DNA from: an uncultured Dermabacter sp.
Lineage (GTDB): Bacteria > Actinomycetota > Actinomycetes > Actinomycetales > Dermabacteraceae
Length of the DNA: 64,000 bases
Assembly: GCA_947252755.1 (NCBI GenBank)
Contig: CAMXWV010000003.1
Coordinates: 211,253 to 275,252, forward strand
Reading direction: 5' to 3'
Below, piece by piece: positions 1 through 8,012 of this stretch. The notes beneath the pieces were generated by a model. It saw only the letters and a list, made by a program, of their open reading frames with translations. It was not told the origin of the DNA and ran no database searches. The translations under genes and the position numbers were made by a program. Every line of letters starts with the position of its first letter. The first letter of the stretch is position 1.

Positions 1-1143
1 GATGAGGGCGCGGGCGCGCTGGGCAAGGCCGACACGGTCGGTGGTGGGGCTCAGCGCGTGCTCAATACCGCGCACCAGGTCCTCACGGTCGCCGGTGCGG
101 ACCAGGATCCCGGTGCGGTGGTCGATCACCACCTCGGGCACAGCGGTGACATCCGAGGCGATCACCGGCAATCCGGAGGCCATCGCCTCGAGCAGCACGG
201 TGGGCAGACCGTCCGCGTTGCCGTCAGCGCCCACCACGAACGGGGCGACGAACAGGTCATGGTCACGAAATGCGCTGATGATCTCCGCCTGGGTGCGGGG
301 GCCGGTGAGTCGCACGTGATCCGAGAGACCCAGGGAGTCGATCTGCTGCTGAAGGTCCGCGGCCAGGGCGCCGTCCCCGATGATGGTGCATTCAGCGTTG
401 ACACCGCGCTCGCGCAGGCGGTGCACTGCATCGACCAGCAGGGGAAAGCCCTTCTTCTCCACCAGGCGGCCCACGCTCAGCAGACGCACCGGGTCGGTGA
501 TCGGCGCCGGTTCGCGGAAAGGGAACCGCGACAGCTCCAGACCGTTGTAGATCAGCGTGAGGCGAGAGGCGGCGTCCGCGCCGAATTCGCGGGCGAGGTG
601 GCGCAGGTTGAAGTTGCTGATCGTCACCACGTGGTGCGCGTCCATGATCTTGCGGAGCAGATCCTCGTGCACCACGGACTCGTGGAAGATGTCCTTTGCA
701 TGGGCGGTGAATGAGTACGGGGTGCCGGTGATGAGGCCGGCCAGTCGCGCAACCGTGGTGGCCATGGAGCCGAAATGAGCGTGCAGATGGGTGATGCCGT
801 GCTCGTGAACCAGGCGCGCGAGCGCAACCGCCTGCTCGGCATCGCTTGCCTCAGCGCGCAGCAGCTCCGGCAGCTGCTCAGCGATGCCTCGCTCCAGTGA
901 GGGGTGTTCAACGGCTGCCTGCAGTGTGGCCCAGAGACGGCGCGGACTGGACGCACGGTCCACGTAGACCACGGGAGACTGGACACGGGCGAGCTCCGGG
1001 TGGAAGCGAGCATCCGTCGGTGGGCGCAGGCTGATGATCATGAAGCGCTCCCCAGCGGCTTCACGAGCCAGGATCTCCGAGACGATGAACGTCTCGGAGA
1101 AGCGCGGATACATCTTGAGGACGTAGGCGGTCAAGGCAGTCAT
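1..1143 (-). CDS. GT4-family glycosyltransferase (partial, C-terminus beyond window)
   Basis: The minus strand reads open from an ATG at 1143 to the left edge (381 codons, no stop), so the C-terminus is missing. The N-terminus runs YVLKMYPRFSETFIVSEI, the opening typical of GT4 enzymes of exopolysaccharide or glycolipid synthesis (WcaL/colanic-acid type). A later THLHAHFG stretch and a C-terminal GLPTVLLEAMASGLPVIASD segment match the nucleotide-sugar binding end of GT-B enzymes. It should transfer a sugar from a nucleotide donor at the cytoplasmic membrane face; donor and acceptor cannot be read. It begins one base after the stop of the upstream glycosyltransferase, so the two form an operon and probably act on the same glycan. 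Confidence 0.85.
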   Translation of the reverse strand, partial: MTALTAYVLKMYPRFSETFIVSEILAREAAGERFMIISLRPPTDARFHPELARVQSPVVYVDRASSPRRLWATLQAAVEHPSLERGIAEQLPELLRAEASDAEQAVALARLVHEHGITHLHAHFGSMATTVARLAGLITGTPYSFTAHAKDIFHESVVHEDLLRKIMDAHHVVTISNFNLRHLAREFGADAASRLTLIYNGLELSRFPFREPAPITDPVRLLSVGRLVEKKGFPLLVDAVHRLRERGVNAECTIIGDGALAADLQQQIDSLGLSDHVRLTGPRTQAEIISAFRDHDLFVAPFVVGADGNADGLPTVLLEAMASGLPVIASDVTAVPEVVIDHRTGILVRTGDREDLVRGIEHALSPTTDRVGLAQRARALI

Positions 1144-1144
1144 G

Positions 1145-2326
1145 TCAGGCTCCTAGCAGGCCGGCGGCGAGCTCGGGAACCCGGGCAAGGCCGTTGAGGT
1201 TGATGGTGGTGCGGTCGATGGTGCGACCGGCCATGAGGTGAATCCATCGCGTGATGTGCTCCGGTTGGAGATCGTCGATCGCAGCGGTGTCCACAACGCC
1301 ACGCTCGGCGAGGGCGGCCGCGCGCAACGGCTGCTCATCCCGGCGTGATGAGCGCGGCACCACCAGCGCGGGAGTGGTGGTGGCGAGCACTTCAGCGGTG
1401 GTGTTGTATCCGCCCATGCAGATGACCGCGTCGGCCAGGGCGATGAGCGAGGGGATATCGCGGCTCGAGCGGTGAACGGTGACCTCGGGACGGGCCATGC
1501 GCATCAGCGCGTCCACGTGATCCGCGGGCATCTGCGGGCCAGCGATCACCAGGTGCTCGAACCCGTCTGGCAGCTCTGCCCGCACGGAGCGGGAAGCGAG
1601 CTCGAAGCCGTCGGATCCGCCGCCCACCACGGTGAGCGCAAAGGGCTGAACATACGGTGTGGCGGGGTCCAGACTGCTGGCCGGGATGTCATGCTCAGGC
1701 CGGCCATTGCCGAGGTAGCCGGTCATCTCCGCGATCTCTGCAAGCGGTTCGGGGACCTCGCCGGTGGCGCGTGCGTCGTACGCGGAGGCATCCCCGTAGA
1801 TCCACACGGCCGAGAAGTCCGCCGCAACCGATGCGGCGCCGCCGAGCCGGTTCCATTCCCGCTGCACCACCGCGGGGGCATCCAGCACATCGCGCAGCCC
1901 CAGCACCCGGGGTACGCCCGCCTGGCGCAGGTGGGCGATGGTGGCGCGCAGCTCTCCCTGGATTCCGTAGGGGTGGCGGTCCACGATGAACAGGTCCGGT
2001 TTCAGCTCCTGCACGGCCGCGCGGATGATCTCCGAGCGCACCTGGACCAGCGCGTGGGAGGGCAGCGACAGGCTGCGGGAGACCAGGCCTTCCGCAGAGT
2101 GGGTGAGGCCCGGCAGCACCAGCCAGTCCCAGCCGTCCGGCAGCTGGTCCTGTGACGCCCCCGGGTGGCTGGCGATCAGCAGGCCCTGGACGGGGCGCCC
2201 GGTCAGGGCCGGCAGCCGGCGGGCCAGCGCATAGGCAAGGGTGCGGTTGCGGCGGGCATGGCCGAGCCCCACCGAGTCATGGCTCATCATGACCACGGTG
2301 AGAGGGACGCTGCTGGTGCGCTGCAC
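1145..2326 (-). CDS. MurG-like (GT-B) glycosyltransferase, COG4671 type
   Basis: 393 residues with a GTG start preceded by a GGAG site. The N-terminus (MMSHDSVGLGHARRNRTLA) is the pattern of the predicted glycosyltransferases grouped with COG4671, where a GHxRR motif follows the first strand. The C-terminal half has the MurG-like donor site, ADAVICMGGYNTTAEVLA followed by PALVVPRSSRRDEQ. No signal peptide or membrane segment is visible, so it should work in the cytoplasm. It is the first gene of a two-gene unit with the GT4 gene. A -10 hexamer TAGCGT lies at 2359-2354 on this strand. The substrate is unknown; I infer cell-envelope or capsule glycan. Confidence 0.75.
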   Translation of the reverse strand: MQRTSSVPLTVVMMSHDSVGLGHARRNRTLAYALARRLPALTGRPVQGLLIASHPGASQDQLPDGWDWLVLPGLTHSAEGLVSRSLSLPSHALVQVRSEIIRAAVQELKPDLFIVDRHPYGIQGELRATIAHLRQAGVPRVLGLRDVLDAPAVVQREWNRLGGAASVAADFSAVWIYGDASAYDARATGEVPEPLAEIAEMTGYLGNGRPEHDIPASSLDPATPYVQPFALTVVGGGSDGFELASRSVRAELPDGFEHLVIAGPQMPADHVDALMRMARPEVTVHRSSRDIPSLIALADAVICMGGYNTTAEVLATTTPALVVPRSSRRDEQPLRAAALAERGVVDTAAIDDLQPEHITRWIHLMAGRTIDRTTINLNGLARVPELAAGLLGA

Positions 2327-2353
2327 GAGGTCTCCGATCTGTTGATGCTGGTG

Positions 2354-2359
2354 ACGCTA
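2354..2359 (-). promoter_or_regulatory. -10 element for the glycosyltransferase pair
   Basis: TAGCGT on the minus strand, about 28 bases before the GTG at 2326, leaving room for a short leader with a GGAG ribosome site. No good -35 is seen. Confidence 0.45.
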
Positions 2360-2389
2360 GGAACGTGCGATGAGGTGGTGATGAGATGG

Positions 2390-2426
2390 GCATGAGAGCT
2401 CTCTCATGCAGGCGGAGGGCTAGGCT
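2390..2426 (+). promoter_or_regulatory. Palindrome plus -10 of a leaderless promoter
   Basis: A perfect inverted repeat, GCATGAGAG-CT-CTCTCATGC, spans 2390-2409. The hexamer TAGGCT follows at 2421-2426, six bases before the ATG at 2433. The palindrome lies where a -35 would be, so a regulator bound here would control the downstream gene and could also affect the divergent glycosyltransferase promoter. No candidate regulator is adjacent. Confidence 0.5.
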
Positions 2427-2432
2427 TGGGCT

Positions 2433-3134
2433 ATGAGGATCACCACCACTGACGCGTTCATCGAGGCGATGGGCCGGGTTGCCCATTTCGCCGCTGTGGC
2501 GTTTGAGCACGCGGATATCGACGGGGAGGAGCGGGAGTACAAGCTCGCTTTCCTCAAGGACTTCGAAGCGGTTGCCGAGAAGTTCCGAGCGGGTGATGAG
2601 CACTGGTTCGATGACTTCCTCATCGCGGTGCGCGACCCGGGCCTGGCAAACGGCCCCACGGTCAAACTTCTGCCCGAGCTGCGGGATATCGCGGGCCAGC
2701 AGCAGATCGATGCGGCGTTCGAGCCGCTGTTCCGTGCCGGCGCGGGCTCGAACGCCCTGGATGAGTTCGTGCCCGCGATGAAGCGGCTCGATGAGAACCT
2801 CACCGCCGCGGGTGTGATGTCAGTGGGAGCAGCGGTGCTGTTCGGCCTCAGCGGCTGGGAGTACGTGCCGTACCACTCGGTGGCCGCATCCCGTTTCCTG
2901 CGCCTGCTCGGAACCGAGCCGTGGACCCTGGAGGAGCCCAGCGATCGCTATGAGCAGTTCCTGGGTGCGCTGGCGATCCTGCTGCGCGAATCACGCCGCA
3001 CGAACGGCCCGCTGCAGGACCTGCTGGATGCGCAGAGCGCTGTGTGGCGGCTGATGAACCAGGGTGAGCCCGGTGCGAACTGGCCGAAAGAGGAGGCCGA
3101 CGCGCTCATCGCCTGGCGCGGTTCGCTCGACTGA
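2433..3134 (+). CDS. Conserved hypothetical protein, soluble and helical
   Basis: 233 residues; I do not recognise the family. The protein has no signal peptide or membrane segment, is rich in Asp, Glu, Ala and Leu, and looks all-helical. Tryptophans recur in the second half (SGWEYVPY, EPWTLEEP, AVWRLMNQ, ANWPKEEA, IAWRGSLD). The start is set by TAGGCT, then six bases, then ATG, with no Shine-Dalgarno sequence, the leaderless layout seen repeatedly in this window. It stands alone between a divergent glycosyltransferase operon and mntH. The palindrome over its promoter suggests dedicated regulation. Function unknown. Confidence 0.7.
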   Translation: MRITTTDAFIEAMGRVAHFAAVAFEHADIDGEEREYKLAFLKDFEAVAEKFRAGDEHWFDDFLIAVRDPGLANGPTVKLLPELRDIAGQQQIDAAFEPLFRAGAGSNALDEFVPAMKRLDENLTAAGVMSVGAAVLFGLSGWEYVPYHSVAASRFLRLLGTEPWTLEEPSDRYEQFLGALAILLRESRRTNGPLQDLLDAQSAVWRLMNQGEPGANWPKEEADALIAWRGSLD

Positions 3135-3201
3135 GCTGACCTCTGAGCTGATCTGGGCCCCGAGCTGATCGGGATCCCTGAGCTGGGCCCCTGAACTCAG
3201 C
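3131..3201 (+). repeat. Degenerate short repeats after the 2433 gene
   Basis: TGAGCTG occurs at 3132, 3144 and 3179, with a cGAGCTG variant near 3161, and CTGGGCCCC occurs at 3153 and 3183. The first copy overlaps the stop codon. The GGGCCC pair can form a weak hairpin and may serve as a terminator; otherwise no function is evident. Confidence 0.4.
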
Positions 3202-3249
3202 CCGGTCCTCGAGTTGCCCTGGGCTGCTGGCCGACTTGGAGCAGCGCAG

Positions 3250-3271
3250 AATGTTAATGTAACTTAACATT
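3250..3271 (+). promoter_or_regulatory. Probable MntR operator over the mntH promoter
   Basis: AATGTTAA (3250-3257) and TTAACATT (3264-3271) are perfect 8-base inverted arms separated by TGTAAC. The palindrome ends two bases before the mntH ATG, in AT-rich sequence unlike its surroundings. TAACTT at 3260-3265 fits a -10 for a leaderless transcript starting at or near 3273. A repressor here would cover the -10 and the start. The encoded DtxR-family MntR two genes' distance away is the natural candidate (inference). Confidence 0.6.
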
Positions 3272-3272
3272 C

Positions 3273-4505
3273 ATGTCCGCTCGTTCGCGCCTGGTATTCC
3301 TGTTCGGCCCCGCCTTCGTGGCGGCGATCGCCTATGTGGACCCCGGGAACGTCGCGGCGAACCTCACCGCCGGCGCCGAGTACGGCTACCTGCTGGTGTG
3401 GGTGCTGGTGCTCGCGAACCTCATGGCGGTGATCGTGCAGTACCTGTCCGCCAAACTCGGTCTGGTCACCGGCAGATCCCTTCCGCAGCTGATCGGTGAG
3501 CGCACCCAGCGCCGCGGCAGAATAGCCTTTTGGGCGCAGGCCGAAGTGGTGGCCGCTGCAACGGATGTTGCCGAGGTGGTGGGCGGCGCCATCGCGCTGA
3601 ACATCCTGTTCGGCACCCCTTTGCTGCTCGGCGGGGTGATCGTGGGCCTGGTGTCCCTGGGACTGCTTGCTATCCAATCCCGCGCCTCCTCGCGCGCCTT
3701 CGAACTGACCATCATGGCGTTCCTGCTCATCATCACCATCGGCTTCCTCGCGGGGCTCGTGGTGGCGGACCTGGAGCCGGCGGCGGTGCTCGGCGGCCTG
3801 GTGCCGCGGTTTGAAGGGGCACGGTCGGTGCTGCTTGCGGCGAGCATGCTCGGTGCCACGGTCATGCCGCACGCGATCTACCTGCATTCCAGCTTGACCC
3901 GTGATCGCCACGGCGTGCCGGGAAGCCGCCCGGTCAGCACCCGTCGGCTGCTGGAGGCAACTCGGGCAGATGTGCTCATCTCCCTGGTGATCGCCGGCGG
4001 CGTGAACATTGCGATGCTGATCCTTGCTGCGGCCTCCCTGCGAGGTGTGGCCGGCACGGACACCATCGAGGGAGCCCACGCCCAGATCACCGCGCATTTC
4101 GGTCCGGTTGTGGGCGTCCTGTTCGGGGTTGGTCTGCTCGCCTCAGGGCTCGCCTCCACCTCGGTTGGCGCCTACGCCGGCAGCGAGATCATGCACGGCC
4201 TGCTGCGGGTGCAGATCCCGCTGCTGCTTCGACGCGCCATCACCATCATCCCGGCGCTCGCGCTGCTCGCATTCGGTGCTGACCCCACGAACGCCCTGGT
4301 GCTCAGCCAGGTGGTGCTCAGCCTGGGCATTCCGTTCGCGCTGGTGCCGCTGCTGCGGTTCACCGGCAGTCCTCAGCTGATGGGGGAGCATCCCACTGCG
4401 CGCTGGCTGATGGCGTCCGCATGGACCGCAACCGTGCTGATCATTGCGCTGAATCTGCTGCTCGTGGTGCTCGAGATCGGCGCCGTTGCGGCCCCCGCTT
4501 CCTAG
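3273..4505 (+). CDS. mntH: Nramp-family divalent metal (Mn2+) transporter
   Basis: 410 residues, a normal Nramp length, with about 11 membrane segments. The first helix carries AYVDPGNVAANLTAG, the DPGN metal-binding motif. Helix 6 carries GATVMPHAIYLHSSL, the MPH motif of proton-coupled Mn/Fe transporters. The start at 3273 fits the family N-terminus and leaves no room for a ribosome site, since the operator palindrome ends one base upstream, so translation is probably leaderless. The stop codon lies inside a duplicated promoter segment leading to mntR. Function: H+-coupled Mn2+ uptake across the cytoplasmic membrane, repressed by MntR when Mn2+ is plentiful (inferred from family and context). 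Confidence 0.9.
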   Translation: MSARSRLVFLFGPAFVAAIAYVDPGNVAANLTAGAEYGYLLVWVLVLANLMAVIVQYLSAKLGLVTGRSLPQLIGERTQRRGRIAFWAQAEVVAAATDVAEVVGGAIALNILFGTPLLLGGVIVGLVSLGLLAIQSRASSRAFELTIMAFLLIITIGFLAGLVVADLEPAAVLGGLVPRFEGARSVLLAASMLGATVMPHAIYLHSSLTRDRHGVPGSRPVSTRRLLEATRADVLISLVIAGGVNIAMLILAAASLRGVAGTDTIEGAHAQITAHFGPVVGVLFGVGLLASGLASTSVGAYAGSEIMHGLLRVQIPLLLRRAITIIPALALLAFGADPTNALVLSQVVLSLGIPFALVPLLRFTGSPQLMGEHPTARWLMASAWTATVLIIALNLLLVVLEIGAVAAPAS

Positions 4506-4537
4506 ACTGGGCGCATAAATTCCTAGACTGGGCGCAT
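4499..4537 (+). repeat. Tandem duplication of the mntR leaderless promoter
   Basis: The 18-base unit TTCCTAGACTGGGCGCAT occurs at 4499-4516 and 4520-4537, a 21-base period. Each copy holds a TAGACT -10 six bases before an AT dinucleotide. Only the second copy continues into ATG, the mntR start; the first continues AT-AAAT. The TAG within the first copy is also the mntH stop codon. Confidence 0.9.
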
Positions 4538-5171
4538 GAAGATTGATGATCTCACCCCGGTGGCGCAGGACTACATCAAAGCGATCTGGTCCGCGGCCGA
4601 ATGGGCTGGGAAGCCGCCGAGCGCGGCAGCGCTCGCCGAACGGTTCGGCACGTCACGGGCGGCGGTGACAGACACCGTGAAGCGCCTTGCCGCTCAGGGG
4701 CTTGTGGTGCACCAGCCGTATAAGCCGCTCGCCCTGACCGAGCAGGGCTGCGCTCTTGCGGTGCAGATGGTGCGGCGGCACCGGGTGATCGAAACGTTCC
4801 TGGTGCGCCACGTGGGCTACAGCTGGGAAGAGGTCCACGATGAGGCGGAACGGCTTGAGCACGCTGTGTCCGACCGGCTCATCGCCCGGATCGACGCGCT
4901 GCTCGGCCACCCCACTGAGGATCCGCACGGTGATCCGATTCCCCGCGAAAACGGGTCCTTCAGCGCAGCGGAGACGCCTTCGCGGATCCTGGCGGACTGC
5001 GATCCGGGAGAGTGGGTCAGAGTGCTGCGGGTGTCAGATGGTGATCCGCAGGCGTTGATGCGGGCTGCGCAGCTGGAGCTCCTGCCTGGGAGGGATGTGC
5101 TCATTGATGCGGATCTGCTCGCGAATGAGCTGGTGGCGAAGGCGGTCAGGGTTGCAGCTACGGGAGATTGA
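4536..5171 (+). CDS. mntR: DtxR/MntR-family manganese-responsive repressor
   Basis: 211 residues. An N-terminal winged helix-turn-helix (about residues 10-65, with SRAAVTDTVKRLAAQGLV as recognition region) is followed by the dimerisation and metal-binding domain. The metal motif reads HDEAERLEHAVSD. In iron-sensing DtxR the corresponding position is Cys102; here it is Glu105, with Glu108 and His109 following, and a carboxylate there is the hallmark of Mn-selective MntR proteins. A C-terminal SH3-like region is present. TAGACT, six bases, then ATG gives a leaderless start. It sits directly after mntH and probably represses it through the palindrome at 3250-3271. Confidence 0.88.
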   Translation: MKIDDLTPVAQDYIKAIWSAAEWAGKPPSAAALAERFGTSRAAVTDTVKRLAAQGLVVHQPYKPLALTEQGCALAVQMVRRHRVIETFLVRHVGYSWEEVHDEAERLEHAVSDRLIARIDALLGHPTEDPHGDPIPRENGSFSAAETPSRILADCDPGEWVRVLRVSDGDPQALMRAAQLELLPGRDVLIDADLLANELVAKAVRVAATGD

Positions 5172-5175
5172 CCGC

Positions 5176-5469
5176 TCAGCGCTGCGTGACAGCCTTCAGC
5201 TTCGGCAGCTGATCTGCCAGGAACACTCCCGCGATGCACACCGCGATCAGGGTGAACATGAGGAAGGAGATGCCGCCGCGCACGGACAGCAGTCCCACCA
5301 CGAGCGCGCCCGCGGTCATCGCCACCCAGAAGCCCTTCGGGCGGCCGAAGGCGGCTTCGTACGCATCGGACCGGAAGCGAACAGCATTGATGAATGCCCA
5401 CAGCTCCACACCGAGCATGATGATGCCGAGGGCGAACTGGATCCACTGAGCGATCTGCAGGTAGAGCAC
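5176..5469 (-). CDS. DUF2516 family membrane protein
   Basis: 97 residues with three predicted membrane helices. The first has the pattern AQWIQFALGIIMLGVELWAF, and an RFRSDAYEAAFGRPKGFW loop precedes the second helix, a combination I associate with actinobacterial DUF2516. Function is unknown for the family. The start is GTG at 5469 with TAGAGT six bases upstream, which places its own leaderless promoter across the last codons and stop of the upstream FUSC-type gene. The 3' end converges on mntR with four bases between the stops. Confidence 0.75.
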   Translation of the reverse strand: MLYLQIAQWIQFALGIIMLGVELWAFINAVRFRSDAYEAAFGRPKGFWVAMTAGALVVGLLSVRGGISFLMFTLIAVCIAGVFLADQLPKLKAVTQR

Positions 5470-5473
5470 AGTC

Positions 5474-6880
5474 TCACTCTACTCGCTTCTCAGAGCCATC
5501 AGCATCGTCAGCATCGTCAGCTCTGCCGGTTCCGTCGGCACTGTCAGCGTCGGCGCTGTCGGCCGGCTCCGGCGTCGACGCGCTCATCAGCTGCGGCAGC
5601 TCGCTGGTTGACGGGTGCTCCTCAGCGCTGGTGATGATTGCCTCCAGCAGCGCTGTTGTGGCAGGAGGCTCCACCACCTGCAGCTCCTGGGTGATCGGCT
5701 TCGGACCGATCATCGCGCCGTCAGCGGCGATCAGCAGCGATGGCAGGAAGCGGCGCGCGTCGGACTGGGACAGTCCCGTGGCTTCGAGCAGGTCGATGGC
5801 GAGGGACCGCACTTGGATCACCAGGGTGATGCCCTCAAAATGCGCCATTCGGCCGAGCTCAGACCCGGATCCGGTGGTGAGCAGGTCCTCTGGCGAGAGG
5901 TATGAGCAGAAGATCCTCAGCTGGCGGCGGGCCGCCGTGAAATCCGCATCCTCCGCCACTGCCAGCCGGATCTGCTGGACAGCGTCCACCGCCGCCAGAT
6001 AGCTGTCAGCGAGTCGCGGATAGGAGATGCCGGGCGCCACGGTCATCAGCTCGGACTGACGGCGCGCGATCACCCGCACATTCCGCATGGCGCGGTCACT
6101 GCCCACCAGCAGGCGCTGCACCCGCTTCACGTGCTCCGCGTGATGATGCCGGGTAGGGGAGTAGGTGGCGATCTCATCCGCCGTCTCATTCGCCAGCGAC
6201 CACGCGTCTGTGTGCTGCTGTGATTTGCGGCGGATCTCGCGCAGCGCCGCCATCGCCACATCCCGGGAACCGGTGCGCGCAGCAAGCGCCAGCGAATTCA
6301 GTGTGTCCTCCAGCTCCAGGAAGAACTCCCGAGCGGCACGGGTCTGAGCACGCCGCGGATCAGCGGAGAACAGGAGGAAGAGGATGATCGCAATGGACAC
6401 GCCGGTGATCGCGTCGATCACCCGACCGGTGGGACTCATCATCGGGGAGGCGGGCAGCAGCATCACCAGCAGTGATTGGATCGCCGCCTGCATGGAGAAC
6501 ACCACGCCGTTGTTAATGAAGCGGGAGGCGCTGACCGCCACGAAGATCGTCACAAAGATCTGCCACACACCCGAGCCGATCACCGTGCGCGCCAGCTCGC
6601 CCAGCAGAACCCCGAGCAGCACACCTGCCGCCAGCTCCAGCACCTTTCGGACCTTCGTGTCCGCGGTGAAGCCGATGACGATGAACGCTGTGATCGAAGC
6701 GAAGAACGGGTACTCGTGGCCCCACAGGTGATGCGCCACGAAGTACGCGATCGAGGCGCTCCCCGCAGCGAGCAGCAGCTGGTACAGCCCCCGCCATGAA
6801 CGCTTGGCGCCGCTGACCGCCCAGGAGTTCAGCCTGGAGCGCAACCGCTGCCGAAGAGTCAGCGCCCGGTGGTGAGTCAC
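5474..6880 (-). CDS. FUSC/aromatic-acid-exporter-like membrane protein
   Basis: 468 residues. About five or six membrane helices occupy residues 30-170 (WRGLYQLLLAAGSASIAYFV, FFASITAFIVIGFT, VLLGVLLGELA), the N-terminal half-module of FUSC/ArAE proteins, with a long helical cytoplasmic region behind it. The last 50 residues are a low-complexity Asp/Ser/Ala tail. The FUSC superfamily includes putative efflux proteins for aromatic acids; the substrate here is unknown. It follows the ygfZ-like gene with one base between stop and start, so it belongs to the same minus-strand unit. Confidence 0.75.
   Translation of the reverse strand: MTHHRALTLRQRLRSRLNSWAVSGAKRSWRGLYQLLLAAGSASIAYFVAHHLWGHEYPFFASITAFIVIGFTADTKVRKVLELAAGVLLGVLLGELARTVIGSGVWQIFVTIFVAVSASRFINNGVVFSMQAAIQSLLVMLLPASPMMSPTGRVIDAITGVSIAIILFLLFSADPRRAQTRAAREFFLELEDTLNSLALAARTGSRDVAMAALREIRRKSQQHTDAWSLANETADEIATYSPTRHHHAEHVKRVQRLLVGSDRAMRNVRVIARRQSELMTVAPGISYPRLADSYLAAVDAVQQIRLAVAEDADFTAARRQLRIFCSYLSPEDLLTTGSGSELGRMAHFEGITLVIQVRSLAIDLLEATGLSQSDARRFLPSLLIAADGAMIGPKPITQELQVVEPPATTALLEAIITSAEEHPSTSELPQLMSASTPEPADSADADSADGTGRADDADDADGSEKRVE
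5476..5481 (-). promoter_or_regulatory. -10 of the DUF2516 gene, inside the neighbouring gene
   Basis: TAGAGT on the minus strand six bases before the GTG at 5469. It overlaps the stop codon of the 5474-6880 gene, so the small gene can be transcribed independently. Confidence 0.5.
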
Positions 6881-6881
6881 G

Positions 6882-8012
6882 TCAGCGGCGCCTCAGGTTT
6901 GCGGTCTGCGGGCGCTGGCCGTGTTCACGTTCGCGCACAATCGGCTCTTGGGCGGCGTCCACGAACAGCTCATCCTCGCCGATCTCAAACCGCACCTGCA
7001 GCGGCGCGTCAAGCGGAACAGCGCGGCGGATCACTGCGAGCGCCACCGGGCCCTCATCCACATGCATCACGCTGGTGGTCACAGTGCCCACGCTCTTCGA
7101 GCCGAGCTTCACCTCCGCGCCGGCGGGCACGATGAGGTCCTGGGAGCCGTCCAGCTGCAGCAGCACGAGCCGGCGTGGCGGCTGGCCCAGATTCAGCACC
7201 TTCGCCACGGTCTCCTGGCCGCGGTAGCAGCCCTTCTGGGTGTGCACGGCGGTGCGCAGCAGATCCAGTTCATGCGGAATGGTGCGCTCGTCCACTTCGG
7301 TGGCGAAGCGGGGCCGATGGCTGAGCACCCGCAGAGCTTCCGCTCCGGACATCCCCGCCACCGCGGACCGGGTGAGGGAGCCCGACGCGATCGCATCGCG
7401 CAGGTCCTGCTCGGCTGCGATGCCGATGAACCAGGGCTCAGCGGTATCCGGGTCCTCGCTGTACGTCACCCCGCCGGGAGCAACCTCTGGCCAGGCCTGA
7501 TCAAACTGCGCCACGAGCGGAACCCCAGGCAGCAGCTCTGCGAGCGGACGGGTGGCGCCCAGGGCGCGCCAGTCGTTGCGGTCGGTGAGGGTGATCCGGT
7601 TGGCGAAGGTCATCATCTCGAGATAGCGGCGCAGACCGGCGCGCGCCCCATGGTCGAGGATCAGCAGCACACCGGTGGCGCCCGCAGGCCCACAGTCACC
7701 GGTGGCGGAATCGTGGCTGATGCCGACAGCCTGTGCCCAGTGCTCCACGCGGCCCTGCGGGGACAGCACGGTCATCTCCGCGCTTGCACCCGGCGTGAAG
7801 TCGCTGAAGTCCTGCGAGGTGATGGTGGTGAGCCAGGTGAGGGTGTCCGGTCCGGTCACGGTGAGCAGCTCATACTGGCCGAGGTCCACGAACGCCTTGC
7901 CGAGGGCAAGGCGACGCTGTTCGCGCAGCAGCTCGCCGTAGTGCCACGGGACGGAAGCGTCCGGACCGGTGCCGAGCACCGCGCCGTGGGAGAACAGGGG
8001 GGTGATGGTCAT
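6882..8012 (-). CDS. ygfZ: YgfZ/GcvT-like tetrahydrofolate-binding protein
   Basis: 376 residues with the GcvT-like aminomethyltransferase fold. The YgfZ signature K-G-C-Y-x-G-Q-E is present at residues 260-267 (KGCYRGQE). YgfZ proteins bind folate and help assemble or repair iron-sulfur proteins, notably radical-SAM enzymes such as MiaB, in the cytoplasm. The ATG at 8012 overlaps the stop of the upstream nitrobindin-like gene by four bases (ATGA), indicating translational coupling. That pairing with a putative haem-binding protein fits a redox or iron theme, though this is inference. Confidence 0.88.
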   Translation of the reverse strand: MTITPLFSHGAVLGTGPDASVPWHYGELLREQRRLALGKAFVDLGQYELLTVTGPDTLTWLTTITSQDFSDFTPGASAEMTVLSPQGRVEHWAQAVGISHDSATGDCGPAGATGVLLILDHGARAGLRRYLEMMTFANRITLTDRNDWRALGATRPLAELLPGVPLVAQFDQAWPEVAPGGVTYSEDPDTAEPWFIGIAAEQDLRDAIASGSLTRSAVAGMSGAEALRVLSHRPRFATEVDERTIPHELDLLRTAVHTQKGCYRGQETVAKVLNLGQPPRRLVLLQLDGSQDLIVPAGAEVKLGSKSVGTVTTSVMHVDEGPVALAVIRRAVPLDAPLQVRFEIGEDELFVDAAQEPIVREREHGQRPQTANLRRR

